DNA of 64,000 nt from Oleiagrimonas sp963817755 (GCA_963817755.1 CAWFPB010000002.1:310001-374000); one strand, 5' to 3'. Numbered from the stretch's first letter, positions 35,130 to 43,060 are shown. Numbers and translations are program-made. Notes: a model not told the origin generated them from the letters alone.

Positions 35130-36935
35130 ATGCTATTTAAAAAAATTGAAATCGATAATGTCGGGCCGATATTAAGATTATCTATAGACTTTCCTATAGC
35201 TGAAAATTCTCCAAGGCCTTTAATTGTTGTAGGAGAAAATGGGTCCGGGAAAAGTATACTTCTAGCACACCTCGTAAATACACTTATTGTCGGGAAGCAA
35301 GAGATTTATGAAGATGTTGAGATTGAAAAAGGAAAAGTATTTAAATACAGGAGTCCAACTTACATAAAGTCTGGAGAAGCATACTCATTTTCAAGTGTTG
35401 AGTTTGAATCTGGAGAAAAAGTCCAAGAATGGCAACTCGCCTACACAAGAGAAGAATTCGAAGAAAATTTAGGATATACAGCCCCTAGGCAAGAATGGAA
35501 CCAAATCCCAGGTGCGGAATACTCGCACTTTATTTCAACCTTAAATCGAAATTCAGTAAGCACAAAAGAAATATTTAAAAAGCAATGTTGTTTATATTTT
35601 CCTGTTAACAGGTTTGAAGAGCCTGCATGGTTGAATCTGTTAAATCTAAAATCGAAAGCGAGCTATACAGAACTAAAAAGGATTTCTGGCTACTCAAATC
35701 GAGATATCATCTGTACGTCGCCACTTAAAAACAATATTAATTGGTTGCTTGACCTTATTTTTGATAGGCAGGCTTTTGACATTCAAATACGTCAGATGCG
35801 GTTACCGGTGCCAGGGATTCAAAACCTCCCCTTGATTCAAGTTTTTGCAGGTTATAACGGCCAGAGCGCTAATATATATGAATCGGTTTTGGGTGTGATA
35901 CGTGTGATTCTAAATGTAGAAGGAGATATAAGGCTTGGAGCTGGAACCAGGCAAAACAGGCAAATATCAGTAATGCGAGATGAACAAATTTGGGTCCCAA
36001 ATCTGTTTCAGTTATCTACAGGTGAAGTTCAACTAATTAATCTGTTTCTATCTATTATAAGAGACTATGATCTATCAGAAGGCGAGCTAACCAACTTGGC
36101 AGATATAAAGGGTATTGTAATAATAGATGAAATTGATGCACACCTTCATGCGCATCATCAGAAAGAAGTCTTACCTAAACTTATTAAGATGTTCCCAAAT
36201 GTTCAATTTATAGTCACTTCGCATGCACCACTATTTCTTCTGGGTATGGAGCAAGAGTTTGGTGAAGATGGGTTTGAAATAATAAATATGCCTAATGGTG
36301 GAAAGGTAGCGGCGAGTGATTTCTCAGAATTTATTACTGCATATGAATCATTTAAGGCGACCGCAAAATATAGAGAAGAGATAATTGGTGAGATACATAG
36401 AATTGCAAAACCTATAGTGTTCGTTGAGGGTGATTACGATATTCGATATTTTGTTAAAGCAGCAGCCGTTCTTGGAAAACAGGATGTGTTGGATCTCGTG
36501 CAGTTGAAAGATGGCTCCGGATACGGGAACTTAGATAAAATATGGAAAAGTTATAACAACGCAATATCGGAAGTGGTTCCTAATAAAATCATACTACTAT
36601 ATGACTGCGATACTAATAAACAGAATTCTCAAAAAAATATGGTTTATAAAAAAGTTTTGCCTACGATAGAGGAAAACCCTATTTCTATCGGAATTGAAAA
36701 TTTGTTCTCTGAAAACACAATTAATAAAGTCGAAGATGAAAATCCGCAATTCATTGATGTTGTAGCGGCTACCGTTAAGCGAAAAAGAGGTGAAGAGGTT
36801 AGAGAACCTTCTTCAAAGTTGATTAATAAAGACGAAAAGGGAAATATGTGTAATTGGCTCTGTGAGCATGGGGATGCAGATGATTTTGCTAGATTTAATC
36901 AAATTTTCGATCTGATAGAAGAGGTTTTAGGTTGA
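35130..36935 (+). CDS. OLD-like ATPase with C-terminal TOPRIM nuclease domain (candidate anti-phage protein)
   Basis: The 601-residue protein is very AT-rich compared with its surroundings. It has Walker A GENGSGKS (35-42), signature-like LSTGEV (295-300), Walker B IVIIDEIDAHLH (329-340) and a TSHAPLFL switch (363-370), as in ABC-type OLD ATPases. The TOPRIM part follows: FVEGDYDIRYF (431-441) with the metal Glu, YDCDTNKQ (491-498) with the Asp pair, and GIENLF (521-526). Single-gene OLD proteins (class 1) act in phage defence. No UvrD-type helicase gene (Gabija partner) adjoins. ATG 35130 is chosen from homologous layout. Transfer from a low-GC donor is likely. Confidence 0.82.
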   Translation: MLFKKIEIDNVGPILRLSIDFPIAENSPRPLIVVGENGSGKSILLAHLVNTLIVGKQEIYEDVEIEKGKVFKYRSPTYIKSGEAYSFSSVEFESGEKVQEWQLAYTREEFEENLGYTAPRQEWNQIPGAEYSHFISTLNRNSVSTKEIFKKQCCLYFPVNRFEEPAWLNLLNLKSKASYTELKRISGYSNRDIICTSPLKNNINWLLDLIFDRQAFDIQIRQMRLPVPGIQNLPLIQVFAGYNGQSANIYESVLGVIRVILNVEGDIRLGAGTRQNRQISVMRDEQIWVPNLFQLSTGEVQLINLFLSIIRDYDLSEGELTNLADIKGIVIIDEIDAHLHAHHQKEVLPKLIKMFPNVQFIVTSHAPLFLLGMEQEFGEDGFEIINMPNGGKVAASDFSEFITAYESFKATAKYREEIIGEIHRIAKPIVFVEGDYDIRYFVKAAAVLGKQDVLDLVQLKDGSGYGNLDKIWKSYNNAISEVVPNKIILLYDCDTNKQNSQKNMVYKKVLPTIEENPISIGIENLFSENTINKVEDENPQFIDVVAATVKRKRGEEVREPSSKLINKDEKGNMCNWLCEHGDADDFARFNQIFDLIEEVLG

Positions 36936-36970
36936 TGATGCGCATAAAAGGTGACTCCGAAAAGAGCAAT

Positions 36971-37085
36971 AACAGGGTCAGAGCCCCTTATTGTAAGAAT
37001 GTAGGGGTAAGCAAAAACGGGGTCAGGTTCACTTGCGCCCGTTTCGGCCGTATAAGGGGACGGGGGTAATTAAATATCCCATAAG
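36971..37085. repeat. Cluster of three intergenic repeat cores
   Basis: GGGTCAGAGCCCCTTA (36976-36991), GGGGTCAGGTTCACTT (near 37018-37034) and AAGGGGACGGGGGTAATTAA (near 37053-37073) follow one another. Each core recurs elsewhere in 35-61 kb. Confidence 0.8.
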
Positions 37086-37087
37086 CG

Positions 37088-37175
37088 AAAATAAGGGGTC
37101 ACCATTTCGCCGCCCCCGTCAATAGAACCATAAGCGCCCGTCTCCCCATTGTCGGGGAGATCGGTGCCACGTAGC
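37088..37175. repeat. 85-base repeat, copy 1
   Basis: The sequence beginning AAAATAAGGGGTCACCATTT and ending GGTGCCACGTAGC recurs at 40663-40749 (near identical) and partly at 42994-43060. It contains a hairpin CTCCCCATTGTCGGGGAG. The GC-rich IS110 element begins at about its end. Confidence 0.85.
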
Positions 37176-38540
37176 CATCGGCCCGACTTCCGCTGCGTTT
37201 CCTCTCGGCGCGAGGATCGCGCCAGTCACCGTTCTGGTTTTCAACCAAACACTCATCGGTCAACGCGGGTTCCGTCCAGGTGCGCGCTCGCGCTGCACAG
37301 AATCACGGGCTCCTTCGTCCCAACCCTTCGTGGCTCGGTCCGCGTGCGGTCCTGCCTGCTACGTGGTGGCCGGCGGTCGCGATCATTCAGATGCACTGGC
37401 TCGAAGCCAAACCCCTGTCCCGGTCTGCGACCGCCGGCACGATCATCCGAAGGCGCGCTTCGGGTCAAACTCGGTGCCGTCCCTGAGTAGGTGGTAGCAC
37501 GCCCGCGCCAGCTTGTGCGCCACGGCCTTGATGGCCACCACCCGATGTTTCTTTGCCTTTTTGCGGTCGTACCAGCTTCGTACCTGCGGATTGAAGCGGG
37601 TCGCGAAGTTGGCGGCCTCCATGTAGGCCCAGCACAAGTAGCGATTGCCGCTCTTGCGGTTGCCGTGGCCTTTCTTCTTGCCGTTGGACAGGCGCACGCT
37701 CTCGACCATGCGGCAGTACGAGGCGTAATCGCCCACCGAGGCAAAGCGCTCGATGGGCCCGGTCTCCAGCGCGATGGTCATGCCCAGGATCGGACCGATG
37801 CCTGGCACGCTGCGCAGGCGTGCCAGATCGGCGGGACAGGCCAGGTCCTTGCGCACCCACTGCTCAAGCTTTGTGATCTGCTCCTGCAGCGTCAGCCACA
37901 GCTTGTACTGCAGCAGCACGCCGTAGCGCGTGCTCACGTCCGGAAACAGGGCTTCCAGTTCCTCCGGTGCGATGCGGCGCAGCGCATTGGCCGACAGCCG
38001 CTTACCGGTGCTTCGGCTGAAGCTGGACTGGATCGCCAGCATCAGTTGCACCGCCTGGCGCACCAGCATGAAACGCCGGCGCAGCAGGTCACGGGTAGCA
38101 CGTTGCTCGCGCGGATAGATGTAGCCTTCGGGCAGCAACCCCAGCCGCAACAGTTGCGCCAGGTGCAGGGCATCGGTGTCGTCGTTGCCGTGCTTGAGGC
38201 CGTCGTATTGCGGCACCGCCGTGGTGTGCACCAGGCGTACGTCGTAGCCGTGTTCCATCAGGCCGTCGACCAGCCAGTACCAGTTGTAGGTCGATTCGAC
38301 GGCCACGCTGGCCAGTTCGGAACGGTACGGCTCGAAGTCCGCCAGGATGCGTGAAAGCTCATTGGGACGGCGGCATTGCAGCAAAGGCTTGCCGCCTTCG
38401 TCCATCACCGCCAGCACGCTGTTGTTGGAATGCAGGTCGATCCCTGCGTAAAGTGACATGGCTGCCTCCTGTCGCTGGGCGACGTTGAAACCGTGGTAGT
38501 TCCAACGTACCGCCAAGCGCAGGGGGCGGCGACATGAGTT
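37176..38540 (-). mobile_element. IS110-family insertion sequence, apparently complete
   Basis: A GC-rich block sits between AT-rich repeat copies and holds one transposase gene (37443-38459) plus 267 noncoding bases after it and about 80 before it. The longer noncoding part lies downstream of the gene, as in the IS1111 subgroup, where it encodes the bridge RNA. A perfect 12-base inverted repeat (GCCGGCGGTCGC at 37369-37380, GCGACCGCCGGC at 37427-37438) sits next to the gene end. Exact ends are estimated from the loss of repeat similarity. Confidence 0.6.
37443..38459 (-). CDS. IS110-family transposase (DEDD recombinase)
   Basis: The 338-residue recombinase has an N-terminal RuvC-like DEDD domain, starting MSLYAGIDLHSNNSVLAVMD with the first Asp at 8, VAVESTYNWYW near 53 with the Glu, and KHGNDDTDALHLAQLLR near 91 with the Asp pair. 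The C-terminal transposase_20 domain has RLRSVPGIGPILGMTIALE and the conserved Ser region SYCRMVESVRLSNGK near 265. CAGGAGGC precedes ATG 38459. The gene appears intact. IS110 enzymes use a bridge RNA to choose target and donor. Confidence 0.93.
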   Translation of the reverse strand: MSLYAGIDLHSNNSVLAVMDEGGKPLLQCRRPNELSRILADFEPYRSELASVAVESTYNWYWLVDGLMEHGYDVRLVHTTAVPQYDGLKHGNDDTDALHLAQLLRLGLLPEGYIYPREQRATRDLLRRRFMLVRQAVQLMLAIQSSFSRSTGKRLSANALRRIAPEELEALFPDVSTRYGVLLQYKLWLTLQEQITKLEQWVRKDLACPADLARLRSVPGIGPILGMTIALETGPIERFASVGDYASYCRMVESVRLSNGKKKGHGNRKSGNRYLCWAYMEAANFATRFNPQVRSWYDRKKAKKHRVVAIKAVAHKLARACYHLLRDGTEFDPKRAFG

Positions 38541-38823
38541 TTCAGGTTCATTTTCTAGCGAACAAAAATGGACCTGCCCATTTGGTTATCACAAGCCAGC
38601 AAGGTGACTTGTCCTGGCCCCGGAGCGGGCACTGTAGAGAGTGCGGAAGGGCGGCAGGCAAAATAAGGGGTGTTTCATTTATTTTTGTAATATGCAGAAC
38701 AAGGGTTCGGATTCATCTATTTGAAAATCTAACGGTGCTGGCAGTAAAAGTAAATTAAGGCGGGTTAACTAACCCGTCCCGATTTAGCAGCTCATAGGTG
38801 CACGGCTTTTGGAGGAAGCACAC
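38460..38823. other. Intergenic region after the IS110 element
   Basis: The first 80 bases belong to the IS end. Then come a repeat hairpin (CAGGTTCATTTT 38543-38554 with AAAATGGACCTG about 38565-38576), AT-rich sequence of no recognised function and a perfect hairpin CGGGTTA-AC-TAACCCG near 38762-38777. An AGGAAG ribosome site for the next gene ends the stretch. Confidence 0.5.
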
Positions 38824-39213
38824 ATGATTAAATATATTGAATTGATTATAAGTTTATTTTTGTTCACATGGCTTGGCTATTTTGCATTTAATTGGCGATC
38901 GTCCGGTCTCGGCGCAGGACGCAAGTATGGTAACAAGATTGCAAAGAAGCTAAATCTTAGCAAAAACTTGTTTCATTCAATATTGGAAAATGGGGTACAG
39001 GGGCCTTCATTATTGTTACTCTCTTCATTAGAAAGTTCTGGATTTAGCCTACTTCGAGCTAGCGTGGAACTTGCTCCATCGCTTGAGCGCGGATTGATTG
39101 CATTAGAAAGTAGCTTTGGTCGCCAAGATATGCTTGATGAAGCGAAGCCTGTTATTGCTCAATTGCTCGATGAATGGAATAAGATGCAAGGTAAAAGGGG
39201 GCGGGGTAATTAA
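38824..39213 (+). CDS. Small membrane-anchored protein, unknown function, 3' end within a repeat
   Basis: The 129-residue product has an N-terminal membrane helix (IELIISLFLFTWLGYFAF), a basic GAGRKYGNKIAKKLNL segment and a helical soluble part. GAGGAAG lies upstream of ATG 38824. The codon use is AT-rich. The last residues KRGRGN and the stop come from a GTAAAAGGGGGCGGGGTAATTAA repeat copy, so the native C-terminus has been replaced or the repeat lies at the gene's end. No family recognised. Confidence 0.55.
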   Translation: MIKYIELIISLFLFTWLGYFAFNWRSSGLGAGRKYGNKIAKKLNLSKNLFHSILENGVQGPSLLLLSSLESSGFSLLRASVELAPSLERGLIALESSFGRQDMLDEAKPVIAQLLDEWNKMQGKRGRGN

Positions 39214-39345
39214 ATCTCCCACAAAAGGTGTCAACTTAGGCTTTCCCGTCTAATCAATGCAAAAATGGTGTCAGCAAAAATGGTGTCAGGGACAATTTAA
39301 ACTAACTACAAAACTGGCTCAGGTTCACTTACAGTCGTTTGAGTT
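39191..39345. repeat. Repeat cluster overlapping the end of the upstream gene
   Basis: It holds GTAAAAGGGGGCGGGGTAAT, then ATCTCCCACAAAAGGTGTCA, a direct doubling of AAAAATGGTGTCAG (39261 and 39276), GGGACAATTT, and CTCAGGTTCACTTACAGTCG near 39318. Confidence 0.8.
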
Positions 39346-39403
39346 TATTTGAACAAGTAAGCCTGTCCCCGGTTCTCGCACGGAATTTCCCCGAGAGAAT
39401 CTT

Positions 39404-39808
39404 ATGAGTAACCCACTTCAACGCGTTCTATTGAGCTTTCCTATCATTTTGTTCGCCTTGTCGCTTGTTGGCGCTGCACGTGCCAATCAGGTCGTGGAGT
39501 TGAGTTTTGCGCACAAGAAAGCGCAGTCCGACCTGATCGTCATCGGCAAGGTCACGAGCCTGGATGCCAAGCCGTGCCTGCACGGCGACCGTTGTGCGCA
39601 GGTCCGCATCGCGACCGTCCTCAAGGGCCCGGCAAGGAACGGGGTGGTCGTCCTGTACGAAGGCATGGTGGCCGAACTGGATCCGCTGTGCTGCAGAGTG
39701 GGTACGACCTATCTGTTCTTCCTGCAGAAGGTGCGCAAGGGGGTCTACGCTTCCGTAAACGGGCCGTTTGGTATTTACCGGATCGTATTGTCGGGCGATG
39801 GAGATTGA
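39404..39808 (+). CDS. Small secreted protein of unknown function
   Basis: The 134-residue protein has a signal peptide (1-27, cleaved near ARA-NQ). The mature domain reads SDLIVIGKVTSL, then paired Cys (PCLHGDRC), VRIATVLKGP and YLFFLQKVRKG, a beta-rich pattern like an OB or TIMP-like domain found in many secreted 'IGxVxxxxxC' proteins; this is a resemblance only. GAGAGAAT precedes ATG 39404. It is GC-rich, unlike the gene before it. Confidence 0.65.
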   Translation: MSNPLQRVLLSFPIILFALSLVGAARANQVVELSFAHKKAQSDLIVIGKVTSLDAKPCLHGDRCAQVRIATVLKGPARNGVVVLYEGMVAELDPLCCRVGTTYLFFLQKVRKGVYASVNGPFGIYRIVLSGDGD

Positions 39809-39835
39809 GGCGGAGAAATCAGAATCAACTAACGA

Positions 39836-39970
39836 GGAAAAATGGTGTCAGGGACAATTTCTCCGTAATTGAACTAACCGGGTCAGAGCCCCTTACGGGT
39901 AAAAGGGGACGGGGTAATTAAATCTCCCACAAAAGGTGTCACCGTAAGCTTTCCCGGCAAGCAGACATTT
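39836..39970. repeat. Repeat cluster of three cores
   Basis: AAAATGGTGTCAGGGACAAT (39840 on), GGGTCAGAGCCCCTTACGGG (39880 on), then AAAAGGGGACGGGGTAATTA and ATCTCCCACAAAAGGTGTCA (39901-39940) with TTCCCGGCAAGCAGACATTTC. The latter block recurs at 39193 and 42920. Confidence 0.8.
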
Positions 39971-40060
39971 CAAAAGTAGCGCCTTTCCTCCATTTTGCTA
40001 GGATGAGTGGTGACCGCCAGCGGACGGTTGCGCCAGCTTTTCAGGGATGTTTGACAAGGC

Positions 40061-40273
40061 ATGCACAAGAACGCGCATCGATATTCTTCGGGATGGATCC
40101 TGGCTGCGGCCATGTGTCTTGCGTGCCGCGCGCCGCCGGCGTTCGCCCAGATCTACAAGTGCGTGACGCAGGGGAAGATCGCCTTCCAGGACAGTCCCTG
40201 TCCTGCGCAGGCCCGGGCGACCAAAAATAGGGGTCAGGTTCATTTGTTTCCGTCGAAAGACGCCAAAAATTAA
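40061..40273 (+). pseudogene. DUF4124-type secreted protein truncated by a repeat
   Basis: The frame has a signal peptide (to AFA-Q, about 29) and the DUF4124 opening IYKCVTQGKIAFQDSPCPAQ, a domain usually followed by 30-100 more residues. Here coding similarity ends at about 40220, where a GGGGTCAGGTTCATTT repeat begins and supplies the last 15 or so residues and the stop. The start could be 40061 or upstream. Confidence 0.6.
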
Positions 40274-40285
40274 CCTGACCCCATT
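40223..40285. repeat. Inverted-repeat element (GGGGTCAGGTT hairpin)
   Basis: AATAGGGGTCAGGTT and AACCTGACCCCATT form near-perfect arms around about 30 bases. It interrupts the DUF4124 gene. Confidence 0.85.
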
Positions 40286-40355
40286 TGTTCATTGGTTAAT
40301 TGAGCCAGTGGCTACCAGCTTCTTCAGAAAACAACACTCAAACTAGTAATCAAAC

Positions 40356-40577
40356 ATGAATCAAATTAGATCTAGGTTATTAGGAGCAGCGTTCTCCGGT
40401 GCGACCACGTTTTTCTTGCTGATTTCGTTGGCCGCGCTTATTTTGTATATTAAGTCATTTTTTACACCTATAAAATTTGATTTATGTGCTATTGTTTTAC
40501 TTTTATATAAGCCGAGTTTTGTCGTGAGTTGTTTCATTTTTTTACTTTCATACTATGGTCCAATAAATAGACAATGA
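40356..40577 (+). CDS. Small hypothetical membrane protein
   Basis: The 73-residue frame has two hydrophobic segments (FFLLISLAALILYIKSFF and LYKPSFVVSCFIFLLSYY). It is AT-rich and has no good ribosome binding site, so it may not be translated. No family recognised. Confidence 0.35.
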   Translation: MNQIRSRLLGAAFSGATTFFLLISLAALILYIKSFFTPIKFDLCAIVLLLYKPSFVVSCFIFLLSYYGPINRQ

Positions 40578-40662
40578 TATAAGGCGTGGCCCGCTTTCGA
40601 TAAATAATAGTGGCCAGCAAAACATGCAAATACAAATACAAATACAAATAAGAGCATAAACA

Positions 40663-40749
40663 AATAAGGGGTCACCATTTCGCCGCCCCCGTCAATAAAA
40701 CCATAAGCGCCCGTCTCCCCATTGCCGGAGAGATCGGTGCCACGTAGCT
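40663..40749. repeat. 85-base repeat, copy 2
   Basis: It matches 37088-37175 with only a few changes (AATAAAACC for AATAGAACC, TTGCCGGAG for TTGTCGGGG) and diverges right after CCACGTAGC, the point where the IS110 element begins beside copy 1. Confidence 0.85.
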
Positions 40750-40753
40750 AAAT

Positions 40754-40835
40754 AACGGTGCCAGGTTCACTTACAGTCGTTTGAATCGGGTCGCCAGAGT
40801 TGCTTGAAAGTGCACCTGGCACCGTTTTTTGCACC
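40754..40835 (+). repeat. Inverted-repeat element ending in a T run
   Basis: Arms GGTGCCAGGTTCACTT and AAGTGCACCTGGCACC flank about 45 bases, and GTTTTTTGCACCGTTTTTTT follows. It could act as a terminator for rightward transcripts. Confidence 0.75.
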
Positions 40836-40887
40836 GTTTTTTTGGAGAACCTTATTTCTGAACGTTCAGATCGAGCACAGCAATACA

Positions 40888-40964
40888 CTGAAAAAAGGGT
40901 CGGGTTCATTTTTTTGTGAGCTAAGAGCTGAAAAAAGGGTCGGGTTCATTTTTTTGTGAGCTAA
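40888..40964. repeat. Perfect 37-base tandem duplication, period 40
   Basis: CTGAAAAAAGGGTCGGGTTC followed by ATTTTTTTGTGAGCTAA occurs at 40888-40924 and again, identical, at 40928-40964. The downstream AAATGAACCTGACACTTTT is a partial inverse of the core. Confidence 0.9.
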
Positions 40965-41120
40965 AATGAACCTGACACTTTTAATTCCGGTGTTCACGGA
41001 GCAGTCACTGAGCGGCCTCATGCGGGCCTCATTTCCGCCTTCCACGGGAGGTAACATGCGTGACAAGGCCAGTTTGATGGCCAGCAGCCGAATGGCTCCA
41101 TTCACAAGGACGGATTCGCA

Positions 41121-42533
41121 ATGCTTCGTGCAGCCATGGCCTCATGGGTTTTTATCGTCATCGTCATGCATGCCGCAGCCTGTCGGGCGGCGGTTCCGGA
41201 GTGCGCCTACGGCGCGACGCTACTTCAAGCCAGGACCAGCCGACCTGCGCGCGTGACCGGCCAGGCGGGCGAGCATCTGGTCCTGCATGATGTCTACCCA
41301 CATGCAAGGATGGCGACCCAATATGCATCGCCCCAGGCATATCTTCTGACCGGCGATCGGATCGAGGCGATTGCATCATGTGGTGATTACAGTTTCGTGC
41401 GCTATCAGGGCCGCGCGCTGGTGTCTGCTGGGTGGGTCAGCAACAAACGTCTGAGCATGGTGGGCCCGGAGCATCCGCGTCCAGCGGACAGTCCTGCTCA
41501 GATCTGCACGGCTGCTGCCCGGATCGCGAGCCGTGAAGGCAGCGCACAGGCATTGCCAGCATTGGCATCCAGTTCGATGACGCCGGCGTCCTGGCCGACG
41601 CCGGACATGGTGGCGCACATGGCGCAACGGAATGGCAACGATTCCAACGGTTCGCGGGGCGACCTGGCGCAGGTAAGGTTGGATGGCCGTGCGGTGCGCG
41701 TAGTGAGCATGATTTCAGGCGGCACGTGTTCGTCCAGCTGGGTTCAACTGTGGTCCGTCAAGGGTCGCAAGGCCTTGGCAAGCACGGCGCCGCACGCCAC
41801 GGATGAACGCTGGTGGGGCGATACGCAGACCCCGGTAGCGATTCTTGGCCATCCCCTGATCGAGCGGTTTTTCGGCGGCGACGACACAAAATTCTCACTG
41901 AACAGGTTGCGCCCGGATGGGAAGTTGCAACGTATCTGCACGGTGCAACGAGTCTACCTACCACGTTCAGAGTATCGATCGCATACCCGCAACCCGGTGT
42001 GCCGGGCGGTAATAAACGGCAAGGCAACGCCCATATCGATGCACAGCGAATCGTCCAGTGCCTTGCATTTTGCGCGAGGACCCGACGATCCATCCGTACG
42101 GGGAGGTTTTGGACTCCAGGTGGCCACACAGCCCGTGGACCTGCGCAACGACGGCCATCCGATCCCGATTGGACTGGTTTCCTATGCGTGGGACACCGGG
42201 GCGGAATGCGGAACGCACATAGCTGCAACGTTTCCCGTCGTCCTTGATGGCGGCGGCAAGGTCGACATGAGCGATGCTGCCAATCGCGAGCTGATGCGCA
42301 TGACCACGGGGGAAACGACCTTCACCCGGTATAGCCCGTCCGGCCCTGCCGACGGCAGGTTGGTGAGGTACAAGGGGCGGGTGTATTTCGTCGCCTACGC
42401 CGAATATGAAGGACCCAAACAGCCGGTCACGAAAGCATTGGAGCAGGTGGACCAGTTCACCACGAAGGGCATGAAAGTGCTATGTGGGTATGATCCATAC
42501 CACTATGTGGTTCGTAAAAGGGGACGGAGGTAA
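41121..42533 (+). CDS. Large secreted protein of unknown function
   Basis: The 470-residue protein has a signal peptide (to about CRA-A, 23). Residues 24-115 resemble an SH3-like segment (IEAIASCGDYSFVRYQGRAL then VSAGWVSNKRL). The remainder is rich in beta-strand patterns with four or more Cys and contains WVQLWSVKGRKAL, typical of secreted domains that describe a gauge-like beta propeller, but I recognise no family. Its last residues RKRGRR and the stop come from the GTAAAAGGGGACGGAGGTAA repeat. GC-rich and core-like in codon use. Confidence 0.65.
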   Translation: MLRAAMASWVFIVIVMHAAACRAAVPECAYGATLLQARTSRPARVTGQAGEHLVLHDVYPHARMATQYASPQAYLLTGDRIEAIASCGDYSFVRYQGRALVSAGWVSNKRLSMVGPEHPRPADSPAQICTAAARIASREGSAQALPALASSSMTPASWPTPDMVAHMAQRNGNDSNGSRGDLAQVRLDGRAVRVVSMISGGTCSSSWVQLWSVKGRKALASTAPHATDERWWGDTQTPVAILGHPLIERFFGGDDTKFSLNRLRPDGKLQRICTVQRVYLPRSEYRSHTRNPVCRAVINGKATPISMHSESSSALHFARGPDDPSVRGGFGLQVATQPVDLRNDGHPIPIGLVSYAWDTGAECGTHIAATFPVVLDGGGKVDMSDAANRELMRMTTGETTFTRYSPSGPADGRLVRYKGRVYFVAYAEYEGPKQPVTKALEQVDQFTTKGMKVLCGYDPYHYVVRKRGRR

Positions 42534-42565
42534 TTAAATAGAATTAATAGCCTCCGTCCTCTTTA
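42515..42565. repeat. Inverted-repeat element at the end of the 470-residue gene
   Basis: Arms TAAAAGGGGACGGAGG (42515-42530) and CCTCCGTCCTCTTTA (42551-42565) enclose TAATTAAATAGAATTAATAG. The first arm contains the upstream gene's stop. Confidence 0.88.
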
Positions 42566-42602
42566 GCTGAATCACTCCTATGAGCGGCCCGAGAGCATCA
42601 AG

Positions 42603-42722
42603 TTAGCGTTTACCTCCGCCTTTCGATGGCGAACCTTTACGTGGCGGATTGTTGCCACGACCACTGCCCGAAAGCTTGCCTGGGTTCTTGCTTGGGGCAT
42701 TAGGTACGGGTGACTTACTCAT
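42603..42722 (-). CDS. Small Ser/Pro/Gly-rich protein
   Basis: A 39-codon frame on the minus strand begins at ATG 42722 with AAAGGAGATCTC before it, an excellent ribosome site. The product MSKSPVPNAPSKNPGKLSGS continues with GRGNNPPRKGSPSKGGGKR: basic, without hydrophobic or Cys residues, probably disordered. Function is unknown. The ribosome site is the main support. Confidence 0.5.
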   Translation of the reverse strand: MSKSPVPNAPSKNPGKLSGSGRGNNPPRKGSPSKGGGKR

Positions 42723-42993
42723 GAGATCTCCTTTCAATTGAGTTCGCGCTTGACCGCGCCAAGCTAGGGTGATCAATGAAAGAGGCAGGGTACGGACTAA
42801 ATCCTGACCTGCGAAGGGCAATATAAGGTGGTAAAGGGGGGCAGAGATCATTGAATAGGATGGATTGCGTCCGTCCCCTTTAAGCGGGATCATCTGCCTT
42901 CAGCTTCATGACGAGACCTAAAGGGGACGGGGGTAATTAAATCTCCCACAAAAGGTGTCACCGTAAGCTTCCCCATCAAGCAGACATTTCAAC

Positions 42994-43060
42994 AAAATAA
43001 GGGGTCACCATTTCGCCGCCCCCGTCAATAGAGCCATAAACGCCCGTCTCCCCGCTGCCA
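42994..43060. repeat. 85-base repeat, copy 3 (partial)
   Basis: AAAATAAGGGGTCACCATTT to CGCCCGTCTCCCCGCTGCC matches copies at 37088 and 40663 but ends earlier, at a GGCGCCAGGGACAATTT core. Confidence 0.8.

Larger units (their letters stand above)
40578..41120. other. Repeat-filled intergenic region
   Basis: It holds ATACAA-type short tandem units (40629-40650), the second 85-base repeat (40663-40749), a GGTGCCAGGTTCACTT hairpin with a T run (40754-40835), a 40-base tandem duplication (40888-40964), and the leader of the next gene. No protein-like frame is seen. Confidence 0.7.

Noticed and set aside
35130..37085. Gabija or other two-gene defence system
   Set aside because: No helicase, methylase, reverse transcriptase or other enzyme gene follows the OLD-like gene; the next intact gene is the IS110 transposase.
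38824..39808. Toxin-antitoxin pair
   Set aside because: The two small genes are separated by repeats, differ in base composition, and one is a secreted protein; neither has a toxin or antitoxin motif.
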